A stretch of DNA of 64,000 nucleotides from Budvicia diplopodorum (GTDB lineage: Bacteria > Pseudomonadota > Gammaproteobacteria > Enterobacterales > Enterobacteriaceae), in the NCBI RefSeq assembly GCF_009800925.1, contig NZ_WOYF01000011.1:49775-113774 (forward strand). The letters run 5' to 3'. The notes under the pieces are model-generated. The model ran no database searches, was not told where the DNA came from, and worked only from the letters and a program-made list of their open reading frames with translations. Shown one piece after another: positions 38,173-47,918 of the stretch. The translations under genes were made by a program, and so were the position numbers. Within the stretch, counting starts at the first letter, position 1; each line of letters begins with the position of its first letter.

Positions 38173-38877
38173 TTAATCCATGACGGATATTTGTTCTTGC
38201 AAAATAATCTCTGTTGGCGAAAGTTTTGCTTTATAACAGATGACTTCGACACCATGTTTCTGAACTTGTTCAAAAAGAGTGGCATAAGCTGGATCAATGT
38301 GCTTGGCTGCCGACACCTGATTGATACCTGAATGTAATACGGCAAACAGTAATACTGCCCGATGCCCCCGTTCTGCCATGCTTTGTAATTCCCGCAGGTG
38401 CTTTTGCCCCCGAAGCGTTACGGCATCGGGGAAATAGCCGCGAGTTTTATCCAGCAAAGTGACAGACTTAACTTCCACATAGCAGCTTGGTCGATTTTCG
38501 TCTTCAAGCAAAAAGTCGATACGGCTGTTTTCTTCACCGTAACGAACTTCCCCCCGCAGGCTTGAGTATTCGCTAAGCTGCGGGATGCTACCTTGCTCTA
38601 TCGCTTCCTTAACCAACGCATTAGCCTGTAGAGTATTAACGCAAATTAGATTTCCTGCCTGAGTTTCTGTCAGTTCCCACGAATGAGCATATTTACGCTT
38701 AGGATTTAATGAGGTGGAATACCACACGGTATCACCCTGTTCGGCACATCCGGTCATTGCACCCGTATTGGCACAGTGTAAGGTTAATATCTCGCCGCCC
38801 GGCGTAATAACATCGGCCAAAAAACGCTTATAGCGCTTAATTAACGTGGCAGATTGCAATGGCACAGGAAACTGCAT
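38173..38877 (-). CDS. sfsA: Sugar fermentation stimulation protein homolog SfsA, 234 aa
   Basis: SfsA has an OB-fold N-terminus ([32 protein letters not shown]) and a nuclease-like C-terminal domain ([19 protein letters not shown] with E-x-[18 protein letters not shown]). In E. coli it was linked to maltose metabolism and its biochemical role is unclear; the fold suggests a DNA-binding or nuclease activity. ATG 38877 ([17 protein letters not shown]) gives the E. coli length of 234 aa and has TGGAG upstream; an upstream in-frame start would add 14 unconserved residues. Confidence 0.95.
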   Translation of the reverse strand: MQFPVPLQSATLIKRYKRFLADVITPGGEILTLHCANTGAMTGCAEQGDTVWYSTSLNPKRKYAHSWELTETQAGNLICVNTLQANALVKEAIEQGSIPQLSEYSSLRGEVRYGEENSRIDFLLEDENRPSCYVEVKSVTLLDKTRGYFPDAVTLRGQKHLRELQSMAERGHRAVLLFAVLHSGINQVSAAKHIDPAYATLFEQVQKHGVEVICYKAKLSPTEIILQEQISVMD

Positions 38878-39070
38878 AGTGGCTCCAGCTTTCGAATGTG
38901 TGATCCAACGGATCCGCATTATTAGGGCGCATACGGTACAGGTATGCGCCAGAGGATGCCATCATTATTAATCGCCAGAGCAGATATCCGTTTTCCTGAA
39001 TCATCCAACTGTTACACTATGTCGGCAGTTTAAGGACCATCGTCTATTTAACGAGAATATTGAGGTTTGT

Positions 39071-41515
39071 GTGAGTTTTCTGCCGGTAAGTGACGTTCTG
39101 GAATCATTGCTTGAAGCACTGCGGCAATCGCCGACGGTATTGCTACAGGCTCCGCCAGGAGCGGGCAAGTCGACATGGTTACCTTTACGGCTACTTGAGC
39201 AATCTTGGCTACCCGGGCGGATTATTATGTTGGAACCTCGCCGGTTGGCCGCCCGTAACGTGGCGCAGCGATTGGCTCAGCAACGTAATGAATCGGTTGG
39301 TCATACTATCGGCTATCGCATGCGCTCAGAAAGCCTTACCGGGCCCGATACCCGCTTGGAAGTGGTGACCGAAGGCGTTTTGATTCGAATGCTCCAGCAG
39401 GATCCGATGCTGGAAGGCGTCTCGTTGATTATTCTGGACGAATTCCATGAACGTAGCCTGCAGGCCGATTTGGCCCTAAGCCTATCGCTTGACGTACAAA
39501 ACGGCCTACGTGACGATCTCCGGCTACTGATCATGTCAGCGACGCTGGATAATCAAAAGCTTCAACAATTTTTACCCGATGCGCCGATGATTAATGCTGA
39601 AGGCCGCAGCTTCCCCGTAGCGCGAAATTACCTGTCGTTGCCCGCCAGTGGCTATTTTGAAGAGAAGGTTGCCGTAGCCGTCAGGCAGTTGCTCAGCCAT
39701 CACCAAGGTTCAATGTTGCTTTTTCTGCCCGGAGTGGCAGAGATTAAACGAGTTTATAACTATTTATTAGTTAACCTGCCTGACAGTATCGATCTATGCC
39801 CGCTGTATGGCGCGCTGTCATTAGCTGAACAACAAAAAGCGATATTGCCTTCAGCGCCGGGCCGTAGAAAAGTGGTGCTGGCGACCAATATTGCTGAAAC
39901 TAGCTTAACCATTGATGGTATTACGCTAGTGGTAGACAGCGGGTTGGAGCGGGTTGCCCGTTTCGATGCCAAAAGCGGGATCACCCGATTAATAACCCAA
40001 CGTATATCTAAAGCTTCTATGGTTCAGCGCTCGGGCCGTGCCGGGCGGCTATCGGCCGGTACTGCCTGGCATTTGCTGGCTAAAGAGCAGGCTGAGCGCG
40101 CGGCGGAGCAGGGCGAGCCTGAAATTATGCAGGCTGACTTATCCGTTGTGCTGCTTGAACTTCTCCAGTGGGGATGCCGCGATATCAGCCAAATGCGCTG
40201 GCTAGATCGGCCACCAGCAGCATCGGTTAGCGCGGCGCAGGCCTTACTGACTCAGCTTGGGGCCGTTGATAATGAAGGCGCGTTAACCACCTCGGGTCGT
40301 CAAATGGCGGAGGTTGGCTGCGATCCGCGTCTGGCGGCGATGATCGTCTATGCCCGAACTCAGGGCCCGGCGTCTGTGGCTACGGCCTTGCTACTGACGG
40401 CGATTATCGAAGAACCGCCAAGAACCGGCGTGCGTGATATCGGCTACTGGCTGACTCATCCGCAGCCGCAGTGGATTAAACGTGCCAAACAGCTGGGGCA
40501 GCGTTTACGGGTGCCTAACGTGGGCGCTGAGCCGGATGAAATTCCCTTTCTGCTGGCGGTCGGCTTTTCCGATCGCATCGCCCGCAAACGTGGTGAAGAA
40601 GGGCGGTATCTGTTGGCTAACGGCGTGGGTGCTCAGTTGGATACCGAAGATGGACTATGCCGTAACGACTGGCTGGTTGTTGCCAGCCTATTGCAGGGCG
40701 CTAATAGCCCAGATGCCCGCATCTTACTGGCTTCAGCGTTAGATCCTGATGCGCTGGCTTTGAGACTACCCCGCCTGATTCACCAACAAAGTGCCATCGA
40801 ATGGGATGAAGAAAAAGGTACACTGCGCGCATGGCAACGCCAGCAAATTGGGCGTTTGGTATTAAAAGCCGCGCCGTTGGCGAAACCGTCAGAACAGCAG
40901 CTGCATTCCGCGCTGCTGGATTGGGTCAGAACTCAGGGCATTGATGCCTTAGGCTGGGACGACGATGCGCTTCAGCTGCGCACTCGGATTATGCGCGCCC
41001 ATGGCTGGCTGCCCGAAGATTCATGGCCGGATGTTAGCGACGACGGGCTTTTGGCTTCGCTGGAGAAATGGCTATTGCCCTCCTTTAGTAAGGTCCGGGA
41101 TATTAAAACCCTCAAACAGGTTAACCTATCGGAAGCGCTCGGGCGTAGCCTCGACTGGCAGCAACGACAGCGGCTGGATAAAGCGCTACCCACTTCCTAC
41201 TGTGTGCCAACCGGATCGCGGTTGCCTATCCGTTATGATAGTGAACGCCCACCCGCTTTAGCGGTCAGACTGCAGGAAATGTTTGGTGAGAAGTCGACGC
41301 CGTCAATCGCTGACGGGCGGGTATCGTTAGTGGTTGAACTGCTATCTCCGGCACACCGGCCGTTACAAATTACTCAGGATCTGGCCGCGTTCTGGCAAGG
41401 TGCCTATAAAGAAGTGCAAAAAGAGATGAAAGGGCGTTATCCAAAGCACGTTTGGCCTGACGATCCGGAAAATGCCACGCCAACCCGTAAAACGAAACGC
41501 TTTCAAGGCGGGTAA
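39071..41515 (+). CDS. hrpB: ATP-dependent DEAH-type helicase HrpB, 814 aa
   Basis: This is a DEAH/RHA-family RNA helicase. Walker A APPGAGKST is at 27-35, the DEFH box at 123-126, and motif VI is MVQRSGRAGR. The C-terminal HrpB domain ends QEMFGEKSTP, VEKEMKGRYPKHVWPDDP-like residues typical of HrpB. The start is a GTG at 39071 with TGAGG 5 nt upstream, and the first residues (MSFLPVSDVL) match the family. The length is similar to E. coli HrpB (about 809-824 aa). It is divergent from sfsA, with mrcB downstream as in E. coli. Its cellular substrate is not established. Confidence 0.94.
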   Translation: MSFLPVSDVLESLLEALRQSPTVLLQAPPGAGKSTWLPLRLLEQSWLPGRIIMLEPRRLAARNVAQRLAQQRNESVGHTIGYRMRSESLTGPDTRLEVVTEGVLIRMLQQDPMLEGVSLIILDEFHERSLQADLALSLSLDVQNGLRDDLRLLIMSATLDNQKLQQFLPDAPMINAEGRSFPVARNYLSLPASGYFEEKVAVAVRQLLSHHQGSMLLFLPGVAEIKRVYNYLLVNLPDSIDLCPLYGALSLAEQQKAILPSAPGRRKVVLATNIAETSLTIDGITLVVDSGLERVARFDAKSGITRLITQRISKASMVQRSGRAGRLSAGTAWHLLAKEQAERAAEQGEPEIMQADLSVVLLELLQWGCRDISQMRWLDRPPAASVSAAQALLTQLGAVDNEGALTTSGRQMAEVGCDPRLAAMIVYARTQGPASVATALLLTAIIEEPPRTGVRDIGYWLTHPQPQWIKRAKQLGQRLRVPNVGAEPDEIPFLLAVGFSDRIARKRGEEGRYLLANGVGAQLDTEDGLCRNDWLVVASLLQGANSPDARILLASALDPDALALRLPRLIHQQSAIEWDEEKGTLRAWQRQQIGRLVLKAAPLAKPSEQQLHSALLDWVRTQGIDALGWDDDALQLRTRIMRAHGWLPEDSWPDVSDDGLLASLEKWLLPSFSKVRDIKTLKQVNLSEALGRSLDWQQRQRLDKALPTSYCVPTGSRLPIRYDSERPPALAVRLQEMFGEKSTPSIADGRVSLVVELLSPAHRPLQITQDLAAFWQGAYKEVQKEMKGRYPKHVWPDDPENATPTRKTKRFQGG

Positions 41516-41694
41516 CATTGGGTTACCAGAATCGCAAATGACTGTCGGTCTGAATCGTTCAATTAGGGTACAATATACGGCGCTGGCGTTAGACTATATC
41601 GGTGATATGACAACAAAGTCATGCCGGTCATAGGGTTAAATAATTTGTGTTACAGGAATCAAGATGAGAGTAGTAATGATGTCGGGAGAAATTC

Positions 41695-44034
41695 ATGGCT
41701 CGTAGAAAGGCAAAACCTCGTAAGTCAGGTGGTTTACGCCGTTTTATCGGTTTAATCATTAAATTGTCGATTGTCGCCATTGCGTTGCTGGCGTTTTATG
41801 GCATTTATCTTGATTCGCAAATTCGTAACCGAATTGACGGAAAAGTCTGGCAGTTGCCAGCGGCGGTATATGGCCGGGTGGTTAACCTTGAGCCGGGCAT
41901 GTCCTACAGTAAAAAAGAGATGATCGATTTACTCAATGGCATGCAGTATCGCATCGTATCTAAAATTACGCGCCCCGGTGAATTTACCGTTCAGGGGGAC
42001 AATATCGACCTGTTGCGTCGTCCGTTTGATTTTCCAGACGTTAAAGAGGGGCAAATTAATGCCCGTATGGAGTTCAATAGCAACGGCCTGTCGCGCATTC
42101 TGAATTTGGACACCGGCCGGGAGTTTGGTTTCTTTCGCTTGGATCCTAAGCTGATTACCATGCTTCAGGCGCCGAATGGTGAACAGCGCCTGTTCGTGGG
42201 AGGCAAAAATTTCCCTTATCCGATGGCCGATACCCTGATCGCCACCGAAGACCGCCATTTCTATGAGCATGACGGGGTTAGCCTTTATTCTATTGGCCGC
42301 GCGGTGGTGGCTAACATTACTGCCGGTAGAGCGGTGCAGGGCGGCAGTACGCTCACTCAGCAGCTGGTTAAAAACTTATTTCTGACCAACGAACGCTCGC
42401 TCTCGCGTAAGCTGCGTGAAGCCTACATGGCGATCATTTTAGACGCTCGTTACAGCAAAGAGCGCATTCTCGAACTGTACATGAACGAGGTCTATTTGGG
42501 GCAGAGCGGCGACGACCAAATTCGTGGTTTTCCGCTGGCCAGCCTCTATTACTTTGGCCGACCAATTAACGAGCTGAGCGTTGACCAACAGGCGATGCTA
42601 GTGGGCATGGTGAAAGGTGCGTCACTGTACAATCCGTGGAGAAATCCGGATATCGTGCTTGAGCGACGTAATCTGGTGCTACGTTTGGCTCAACAGCAAA
42701 ACGTTATCGACCAAGAACTGTATGACGTATTAAGCGCTCGGCCGTTAGGCGTTCAGCCTAAGGGTGGCGTGATTACGCCACAGCCTGCCTTTATGCAACT
42801 GGTTCATCAGGAGCTGAAAGATAAGCTCGGCGATAAAGTGGAAGACATGGCCGGCGTTAAAATTTTTACAACGCTGGATCCTGTTTCTCAGTCAGCGGCT
42901 GAAAAATCTATTGAAGAGGGTATCCCGGCTCTTCGCGCAGCCCGTAACGTGAAGGACTTAGAAACGGCAATGGTGATTGTCGACCGTTTTAGCGGTGAAG
43001 TTCGTGCGGTTATTGGCGGTTCTCAGCCTCAGTTTGCCGGTTACAACCGCGCGTTGAACGCCCGTCGGCCAATCGGCTCTTTGGCTAAGCCACCAACTTA
43101 TCTGGCCGCCCTGAGTGAACAGAACGTTTTCCGACTGAACACCTGGTTGAACGATCAGCCATTGGCATTAAAGCAGCCGGGAGGAAAACTCTGGCAGCCG
43201 CAGAACTACGATCGCGAGTTCCGCGGGCGTGTGATGTTGGTAGATGCTCTGGCTAACTCATTGAACGTCCCAACGGTGAATCTGGGGCTAGATTTGGGGC
43301 TAGATAAAGTGAATTCAATGCTGGTGCGTTTAGGCGTTCCGGCATCGTCAATCACCATGGTTCCTGCGATGCTGCTGGGTTCTACCAGCTTAACGCCAAT
43401 GGAAGCCGCGCAAATGTACCAAACCATTGCCAGCGGTGGCCAGCGTGCTCCGCTGTCGGTTCTACGGTCGGTCATGGCGGAAGACGGTTCGGTAATGTAT
43501 CAAAGCTTACCGCAGGCCCAGCGGGTGGTTGAACCTCAGGCCGCCTATCTGGCCCTATACGGGATGCAGCAGGTGGTTGAGCGCGGCACGTCTCGTTCAC
43601 TGTCGGTTAAATTTCCTAATTTCCATCTGGCGGCGAAGACCGGTACCACCAACGATTTACGCGACAGCTGGTTTGTGGGTATCGATGGTAAAGAAGTGGT
43701 GATCACATGGGTCGGGCGCGACAACAACGGGCCAGCTAAGCTGACCGGCGCCAACGGCGCATTGACACTGTATCGCCGCTATTTAGAAAACCAGACTCCG
43801 CTATCGTTGAATCTGGTACCGCCGGAGCACATTGCGTTGATGAACGTTGACGCAGACGGTAACTTTATCTGTGGCGACGGTGGCAATCGTAGCTTACCGG
43901 TCTGGACTGACAATCCTCAGAACCTGTGCCAGCAATCGCAGCCTGCTCAGCCTGAATCACAGCAGCCGCTGAATGAGCAAAAAGACGCTGACGGCGTTGC
44001 CGGCTGGATTAAGGATATGTTTGGCGGAGGCTAA
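41695..44034 (+). CDS. mrcB: Penicillin-binding protein 1B (bifunctional peptidoglycan synthase), 779 aa
   Basis: PBP1B polymerises and cross-links peptidoglycan. A short basic cytosolic tail and one membrane helix (about residues 19-39) precede the UB2H domain and the GT51 glycosyltransferase with catalytic E185 ([12 protein letters not shown]) and [15 protein letters not shown]. The transpeptidase has S462 in GSLAK and KTGT at 648-651. The end [15 protein letters not shown] matches E. coli. It is shorter than E. coli PBP1B (844 aa, or 799 for the internal-start form): the acidic N-terminal extension is absent. GGGAGA precedes the ATG at 41695. Confidence 0.95.
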   Translation: MARRKAKPRKSGGLRRFIGLIIKLSIVAIALLAFYGIYLDSQIRNRIDGKVWQLPAAVYGRVVNLEPGMSYSKKEMIDLLNGMQYRIVSKITRPGEFTVQGDNIDLLRRPFDFPDVKEGQINARMEFNSNGLSRILNLDTGREFGFFRLDPKLITMLQAPNGEQRLFVGGKNFPYPMADTLIATEDRHFYEHDGVSLYSIGRAVVANITAGRAVQGGSTLTQQLVKNLFLTNERSLSRKLREAYMAIILDARYSKERILELYMNEVYLGQSGDDQIRGFPLASLYYFGRPINELSVDQQAMLVGMVKGASLYNPWRNPDIVLERRNLVLRLAQQQNVIDQELYDVLSARPLGVQPKGGVITPQPAFMQLVHQELKDKLGDKVEDMAGVKIFTTLDPVSQSAAEKSIEEGIPALRAARNVKDLETAMVIVDRFSGEVRAVIGGSQPQFAGYNRALNARRPIGSLAKPPTYLAALSEQNVFRLNTWLNDQPLALKQPGGKLWQPQNYDREFRGRVMLVDALANSLNVPTVNLGLDLGLDKVNSMLVRLGVPASSITMVPAMLLGSTSLTPMEAAQMYQTIASGGQRAPLSVLRSVMAEDGSVMYQSLPQAQRVVEPQAAYLALYGMQQVVERGTSRSLSVKFPNFHLAAKTGTTNDLRDSWFVGIDGKEVVITWVGRDNNGPAKLTGANGALTLYRRYLENQTPLSLNLVPPEHIALMNVDADGNFICGDGGNRSLPVWTDNPQNLCQQSQPAQPESQQPLNEQKDADGVAGWIKDMFGGG

Positions 44035-44064
44035 ACGTAAGCTGAATTATTGCTATCAATGATT

Positions 44065-44354
44065 AAAAGCCACCTGAGAAGGTGGCTTCAGACTGATGAT
44101 AAAGTGGTTTAATTGGATTTCATCGCAAGTTTCGTCCGCGAAAACAATGTCGAAATATTATCTTTTCCTAGCGGCCGAGGGGCGGTGTTTTTGAGTGTGT
44201 CGGGCTCCGGGCCTAGGATTCCTAGGGGCGCTCCGGCTGGCAAGCCAGCTACGACCCCAACGGGACCCTCTCCCTCCGATTAGCTATTTTTAAGACCAAA
44301 CCATTAACCATTGGGTTTGTCAGTAGTCTGAAAAGCCACCTGAGAAGGTGGCTT
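44065..44354. repeat. Duplicated hairpin bounding a 242-bp insert-like segment
   Basis: The 24-bp sequence starting AAAAGCCACCTGAG and ending GGTGGCTT occurs at 44065-44088 and again at 44331-44354. Each copy folds into a hairpin (AGCCACC/GGTGGCT); only the second is followed by T5 and looks like a true terminator. The inner edges are inverted: the left begins CAGACTGATG and the right, on the other strand, begins CAGACTACTG. The middle (about 44170-44280) is GC-rich with small palindromes (CCTAGG twice around ATT, and GGCTGGC/GCCAGC). No open frame fits. This resembles a MITE-like or recombination-derived insert. Confidence 0.5.
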
Positions 44355-44384
44355 TTTACCTTAACTTATCCGATCTGGCTTAGG

Positions 44385-45542
44385 CTACGCCGGGTTAACC
44401 GGTATGACCGTTTCACTCGGATAACAGCCCAATACCTTCATCGAACGGGTTATTGGCGTGAGATCCTGTAGTGCCGCCTGCATATTGGCTGAGTTAAGGT
44501 TCACTTGCGTATCAATGTAGAACATCTCTTCCCATGGGTTGCCGTTGATCGGGCGTGATTCGAGCTTAGTCATAACGATATTGTGGTTACGCAATACCAG
44601 CAAAGCCTCAACTAGCGCGCCTGACTGCTGGCCGGTGGCCAAAATAATAGTGGTTTTTGCCGGTATCTGCGGGGCCACTTCAACGGGTTTGCGCGCAACG
44701 ATAATAAAGCGGGTGATGTTCTCTTTCTGGTTAGCCAAACTGTGCTCTAACACCTGAAGTTGATACAGCGCACCGCCCGGTTCGCTGCCCAGCGCTACGG
44801 CTTTCGGCGATTTCAGACTGGCGACTTTTTCCATCGCCGCCGACGTGCTTTCACAATACTCTATTTTCCAGTTAGGAAAACCATTCAGATACTGGCTGCA
44901 CTGCTGGAACGGTTGGGGATGGCTATAAACCACTTCGATCTGGCTTAAATCAGTCTCGATCGACGAGAGCAAACAGTGATTAATCGGATTGGTTAACTCA
45001 CCGACAATAAACAGGTTGGTTGACTGTAGCAGATCGTAAACTTCGTTGATTGACCCTGAACTGGTGTTCTCAATGGGTAGAATACCGTAGTCAGCCTGAC
45101 CAATTTCAACCTGCTTGAAAATATCGTCGAACTTATTACAACCGCACTCTATAAGGTGATCGAAATGCCGGGCTGCATACTGACGGGCTGCAAGGTGAGA
45201 GTAGGAGCCCTTAGGACCAAGAAATGCCACTCTTGCAGTGCGTTGGGTATCCTGATTGATGTGCTGCTGTAGCAGGGCCTGCTGAGTAAGAACGGAATCT
45301 TCAATAATCACCTGAAACAAACGGGTAATGTAGTGCCCATCGAGGCGCTGTTTCTTACCCGCTTCGACCAATGCCTTGAGTAAGTCGCGCTCGCGCTCTT
45401 TATCGCGAATTGGCAGGTGTGACGATTGCTTAGTTCTGGCGACGTCTAACGCTAAGTCCCTGCGTTCGGCTAATAGCTCTAGCAGCTTAAGGTCCAGTGC
45501 GGTAATTCGTTCTCTTAGCCCTAACAACGGGTTATCGCTCAT
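44385..45542 (-). CDS. pheA: Bifunctional chorismate mutase/prephenate dehydratase, 385 aa
   Basis: PheA converts chorismate to prephenate and then to phenylpyruvate. Three domains are visible: AroQ mutase ([24 protein letters not shown], residues 1-100), prephenate dehydratase ([20 protein letters not shown], then [14 protein letters not shown]), and a C-terminal ACT domain with the phenylalanine-binding motifs [10 protein letters not shown] and KLESRP. The length is 385 versus 386 aa in E. coli. It is preceded by a leader peptide gene and an attenuator, so expression responds to charged tRNA-Phe; feedback inhibition by Phe is expected through the ACT domain. Confidence 0.97.
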   Translation of the reverse strand: MSDNPLLGLRERITALDLKLLELLAERRDLALDVARTKQSSHLPIRDKERERDLLKALVEAGKKQRLDGHYITRLFQVIIEDSVLTQQALLQQHINQDTQRTARVAFLGPKGSYSHLAARQYAARHFDHLIECGCNKFDDIFKQVEIGQADYGILPIENTSSGSINEVYDLLQSTNLFIVGELTNPINHCLLSSIETDLSQIEVVYSHPQPFQQCSQYLNGFPNWKIEYCESTSAAMEKVASLKSPKAVALGSEPGGALYQLQVLEHSLANQKENITRFIIVARKPVEVAPQIPAKTTIILATGQQSGALVEALLVLRNHNIVMTKLESRPINGNPWEEMFYIDTQVNLNSANMQAALQDLTPITRSMKVLGCYPSETVIPVNPA

Positions 45543-45576
45543 GATGTTGTGTCACCTTTATTGTTATTAAATCCAA

Positions 45577-45602
45577 TAAAAAAGCCCCCCTTTGGGAGGC
45601 TT
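45577..45602 (-). terminator. Attenuator terminator of pheA
   Basis: On the minus strand AAGCCTCCC pairs with GGGGGGCTT around an AAA loop and is followed by TTTT. It lies between the leader peptide gene pheL and pheA, where stalled ribosomes at Phe codons would favour an alternative antiterminator fold. Confidence 0.85.
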
Positions 45603-45662
45603 GAATGTTCGTCTTCGCTTTATTTCTACTCTTTGCAGAGCTACGGACGAATTGCCTCCCGG

Positions 45663-45710
45663 TCAGGGGACGCTAAAAAAGAAAGCGAAGAAAAACGATA
45701 GAAGTTTCAT
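45663..45710 (-). CDS. pheL: pheA leader peptide PheL, 15 aa
   Basis: The 16-codon frame starts with ATG at 45708-45710 and encodes MKLLSFFFAFFFSVP followed by TGA. Six of its 15 codons are phenylalanine, in two runs of three split by Ala, as in E. coli PheL ([15 protein letters not shown]). It lies about 120 bp upstream of pheA with the attenuator hairpin in between. When tRNA-Phe is uncharged, the ribosome stalls at the Phe codons and the terminator does not form. The fit in sequence, position and neighbouring hairpin makes this identification firm. Confidence 0.95.
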   Translation of the reverse strand: MKLLSFFFAFFFSVP

Positions 45711-45951
45711 TAGATCGTAATATTTCCGTGTTGAATGACCCCTAACTTAACCGCGGGGTTTTGATCCTGTCAATAAATATTGTTTTATTGGCGAGCTTTC
45801 GCGCAAAGAGAATGGGCAAAAAAGAATGAAGAGGGCTGAGCGTTGATTCTGCAATTCATTTTATCTGCCACAGCTGGGGTATGTGACGTTAACAACAAGG
45901 GGTAGGCTTTGCGGGCCTACCCCTTGGATATCTGAACGGCATAAACCGGGC

Positions 45952-46866
45952 TTAGTTCACTTTAACCGGTATACCTGCACGTTCTTGAACGGCCTGTTCT
46001 ACTACAGTATGGCTTACGCTGGAGTCAGCGGTAATATTAGTGATGCCTGCGTTAAGCGTAATTGGAACCGGCGTTTCGGATTTTAGCTGCGCTTCGTTTA
46101 CCGATAGCGGGTTGTGAACTTCAATATAACGAGAGCCGTCTGGCTCAACCGTGGCTTTGACCGACTCATTGATAAACTGAACGCGGGTACCAACGGGCAC
46201 GTTGTCAAACAGATATTTGATGTCGTCATTACGTAAACGTACGCAACCGTGACTTACGCGCAAACCGATACCGAAATTGGCGTTAGTACCATGAATGGCA
46301 TACAGGCGGCCGACGTATAGCGCATACAGCCCCATCGGGTTATCTGGACCAGCTGGAAAGACGGCAGGTAGAATTTCACCGTTTGCTCTGTATTCTTCAT
46401 GCATTTTTGCAGTCGGAGTCCAGGTCGGCCCGGCTTTTTTACGTTCAACTTTGGTGATCCAGTCAAACGGCGTGTCTTTGCCCAATTGACCAATGCCGAT
46501 TGGCAAAACGATAACCTTATTCTGGCCTTTCGGGTAATAGTAAATTCTCATCTCAGCGCTGTTAACGATGATGCCTTCACGCGGAGTATCAGGCAGAATC
46601 AACTGCTGAGGGATGATCAGCATACTACCGGGAACAGGCAGCAGGACATCAACGCCCGGATTGGCTTCTAACATGTTGCTCAGGCCCATTTGATATTGGG
46701 CAGCAATATCTTCCAGAGGCTGTTTACTGTCTTGAGGAATAATCAGGTTGATGTTTTCCCCTACCAGGCGGCTGTTACCTGCTGGTAGTGGATATTCAAC
46801 GGCAAAGGCTGTTTGGCTGAAGGCGACAAGCGCCAGAGATAGTGTCAATAACGCGCGAATATTCAT
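45952..46866 (-). CDS. ldtA: L,D-transpeptidase of the ErfK/YbiS family (LdtA-like), 304 aa
   Basis: This periplasmic enzyme is expected to attach Braun's lipoprotein to peptidoglycan or form related links. A signal peptide ([22 protein letters not shown]) is followed by a LysM-like segment ([23 protein letters not shown]) and the YkuD domain with the active-site motif [22 protein letters not shown], in which the Cys is catalytic. Alignment by eye is closest to E. coli ErfK (LdtA, 310 aa). ATG 46866 was chosen over an in-frame GTG ten codons upstream, which would disrupt the signal peptide. Confidence 0.88.
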   Translation of the reverse strand: MNIRALLTLSLALVAFSQTAFAVEYPLPAGNSRLVGENINLIIPQDSKQPLEDIAAQYQMGLSNMLEANPGVDVLLPVPGSMLIIPQQLILPDTPREGIIVNSAEMRIYYYPKGQNKVIVLPIGIGQLGKDTPFDWITKVERKKAGPTWTPTAKMHEEYRANGEILPAVFPAGPDNPMGLYALYVGRLYAIHGTNANFGIGLRVSHGCVRLRNDDIKYLFDNVPVGTRVQFINESVKATVEPDGSRYIEVHNPLSVNEAQLKSETPVPITLNAGITNITADSSVSHTVVEQAVQERAGIPVKVN

Positions 46867-47001
46867 TTTTATCTTCGTGTTGGAGTGTGGCTGCACTGGC
46901 AGTAATCTTACAAATTATATCTGCTGTTAGGCAAAGAGGGAACAAATACACGCATTAATGACATATCTTGGATTGTTTGAAGCCAATTGCAGAGATAAAA
47001 A

Positions 47002-47021
47002 AACGCGCCCGAAGGCGCGTT
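47002..47021 (-). terminator. Terminator of raiA
   Basis: AACGCGCC (47002-47009) pairs with GGCGCGTT (47014-47021) around a tetraloop that reads TTCG on the transcribed strand, and is followed on the minus strand by a T run. It sits 20 bp after the raiA stop codon. Confidence 0.85.
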
Positions 47022-47040
47022 ATAAAATGCTATTTGAATA

Positions 47041-47379
47041 TTAATCTTCTTCTGGTAGCTGCAAATTGGCTTCTTTAACGCTGGCCTCAGCGCGCCGGGC
47101 TTCGCTCTTATGCTGTACTTTATTCAGTTGCCGTTCGAGCTTCATAATCAGCTCATTGATAGCGGTGTACATATCCTCATGTTTGGCGCTTGCAACCAGC
47201 GGGCCATTTGGCGTAGTAATTGCGGCATCAGCCATAAAACCTTTGGGCTCTTTTGATAACACAATATGCGGGTTGATTAACTGAGCCTGCCATTTCTCGA
47301 GTTTTTTAAGACGGTCTTCGACGTGAGCACGTATTGCTGGGGTAATGTCCATTTGTTTGCTAGTAATATTTAATGTCAT
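47041..47379 (-). CDS. raiA: Ribosome hibernation factor RaiA (YfiA), 112 aa
   Basis: RaiA binds the 30S decoding centre and inactivates ribosomes in stationary phase or cold. The short HPF/RaiA-type sequence [25 protein letters not shown] and the helix [21 protein letters not shown] are nearly identical to E. coli RaiA (113 aa). The acidic tail (LPEED) is the RaiA-specific C-terminus that opposes 100S dimer formation. A perfect CRP site upstream suggests carbon-starvation control. In E. coli raiA lies next to pheL-pheA; here ldtA separates them. Confidence 0.96.
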   Translation of the reverse strand: MTLNITSKQMDITPAIRAHVEDRLKKLEKWQAQLINPHIVLSKEPKGFMADAAITTPNGPLVASAKHEDMYTAINELIMKLERQLNKVQHKSEARRAEASVKEANLQLPEED

Positions 47380-47777
47380 ATAACTTACCTCTTAGTCAAT
47401 TGCCGTCAGATATGAAGCCAGAATACCGTTGTTGCTAAACTATTGTGTGATAGCGATCACATCTCTCCACTCCTCAAAACAAAGCTAACAGAAGTGTGAT
47501 TGGCATAATAGTTTATGACTTCTAGCTTGTATTTTGAGTATAGCTCAAGCACTATCGTTGGTTGTGCATATCGAGTGGTTTTGTACAAAAATTAGGCTAA
47601 TTATAGTATTCTAATCAATAAGTTCCTGCATCAGCTCCTTTCCAGACTACTTTTTATTTTCCATCGATTTTAATTGCCTAATCAGTGCCGATTTTTAGCT
47701 ATGCTTAAAGCCTGACCTTTGTTCTGACGTGCACCTTGCTTCCCCTTGACCCATTCCAATAATCAACCAATAATGTC
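47380..47777. other. Divergent region between raiA and the thiM riboswitch
   Basis: 398 bp without a gene. It contains the CRP site for raiA (47446-47461) and AT-rich DNA. The promoter of the thiM leader must lie near its right end, but I could not fix its hexamers with confidence. Confidence 0.5.
47446..47461 (-). promoter_or_regulatory. CRP site upstream of raiA
   Basis: TGTGATAGCGATCACA is a perfect match to TGTGAN6TCACA. On the minus strand a -10-like TATTCT lies at 47425-47420, which predicts a start near 47413. The CRP centre (47453.5) is then about 41 bp upstream, the spacing of a class II CRP-activated promoter. Confidence 0.75.
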
Positions 47778-47870
47778 ACTTCGACTCGGGGTGCCTTGCG
47801 TATAAATTTTTGCGCTAGGCTGAGATCTTACCCGTATTACCTGATCTGGATTATGCCAGCGTAGGGAAGT
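47778..47870 (+). promoter_or_regulatory. TPP riboswitch controlling thiM-thiD
   Basis: The conserved THI-box elements are present: CGGGGTGCC near the 5' side, GCTGAGA-type CTGAGATCTTACCCG, then ACCTGATCTGGATTATGCCA and GCGTAGGGAAGT. P1 is ACTTC (47778-47782) with GAAGT (47866-47870). Downstream, CCAACCGG (47879-47886) can pair with CCGGTTGG (47904-47911), which overlaps the thiM Shine-Dalgarno GGGAG (47910-47914). That suggests control of translation initiation when TPP is bound. Confidence 0.93.
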
Positions 47871-47918
47871 CACGGTTTCCAACCGGAACCGCCTTCTTAA
47901 GCGCCGGTTGGGAGTCTT

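Noticed and set aside
44089..44330. Insertion sequence after mrcB
   Set aside because: No transposase open frame; only a small bounded segment, reported as a possible MITE-like insert.
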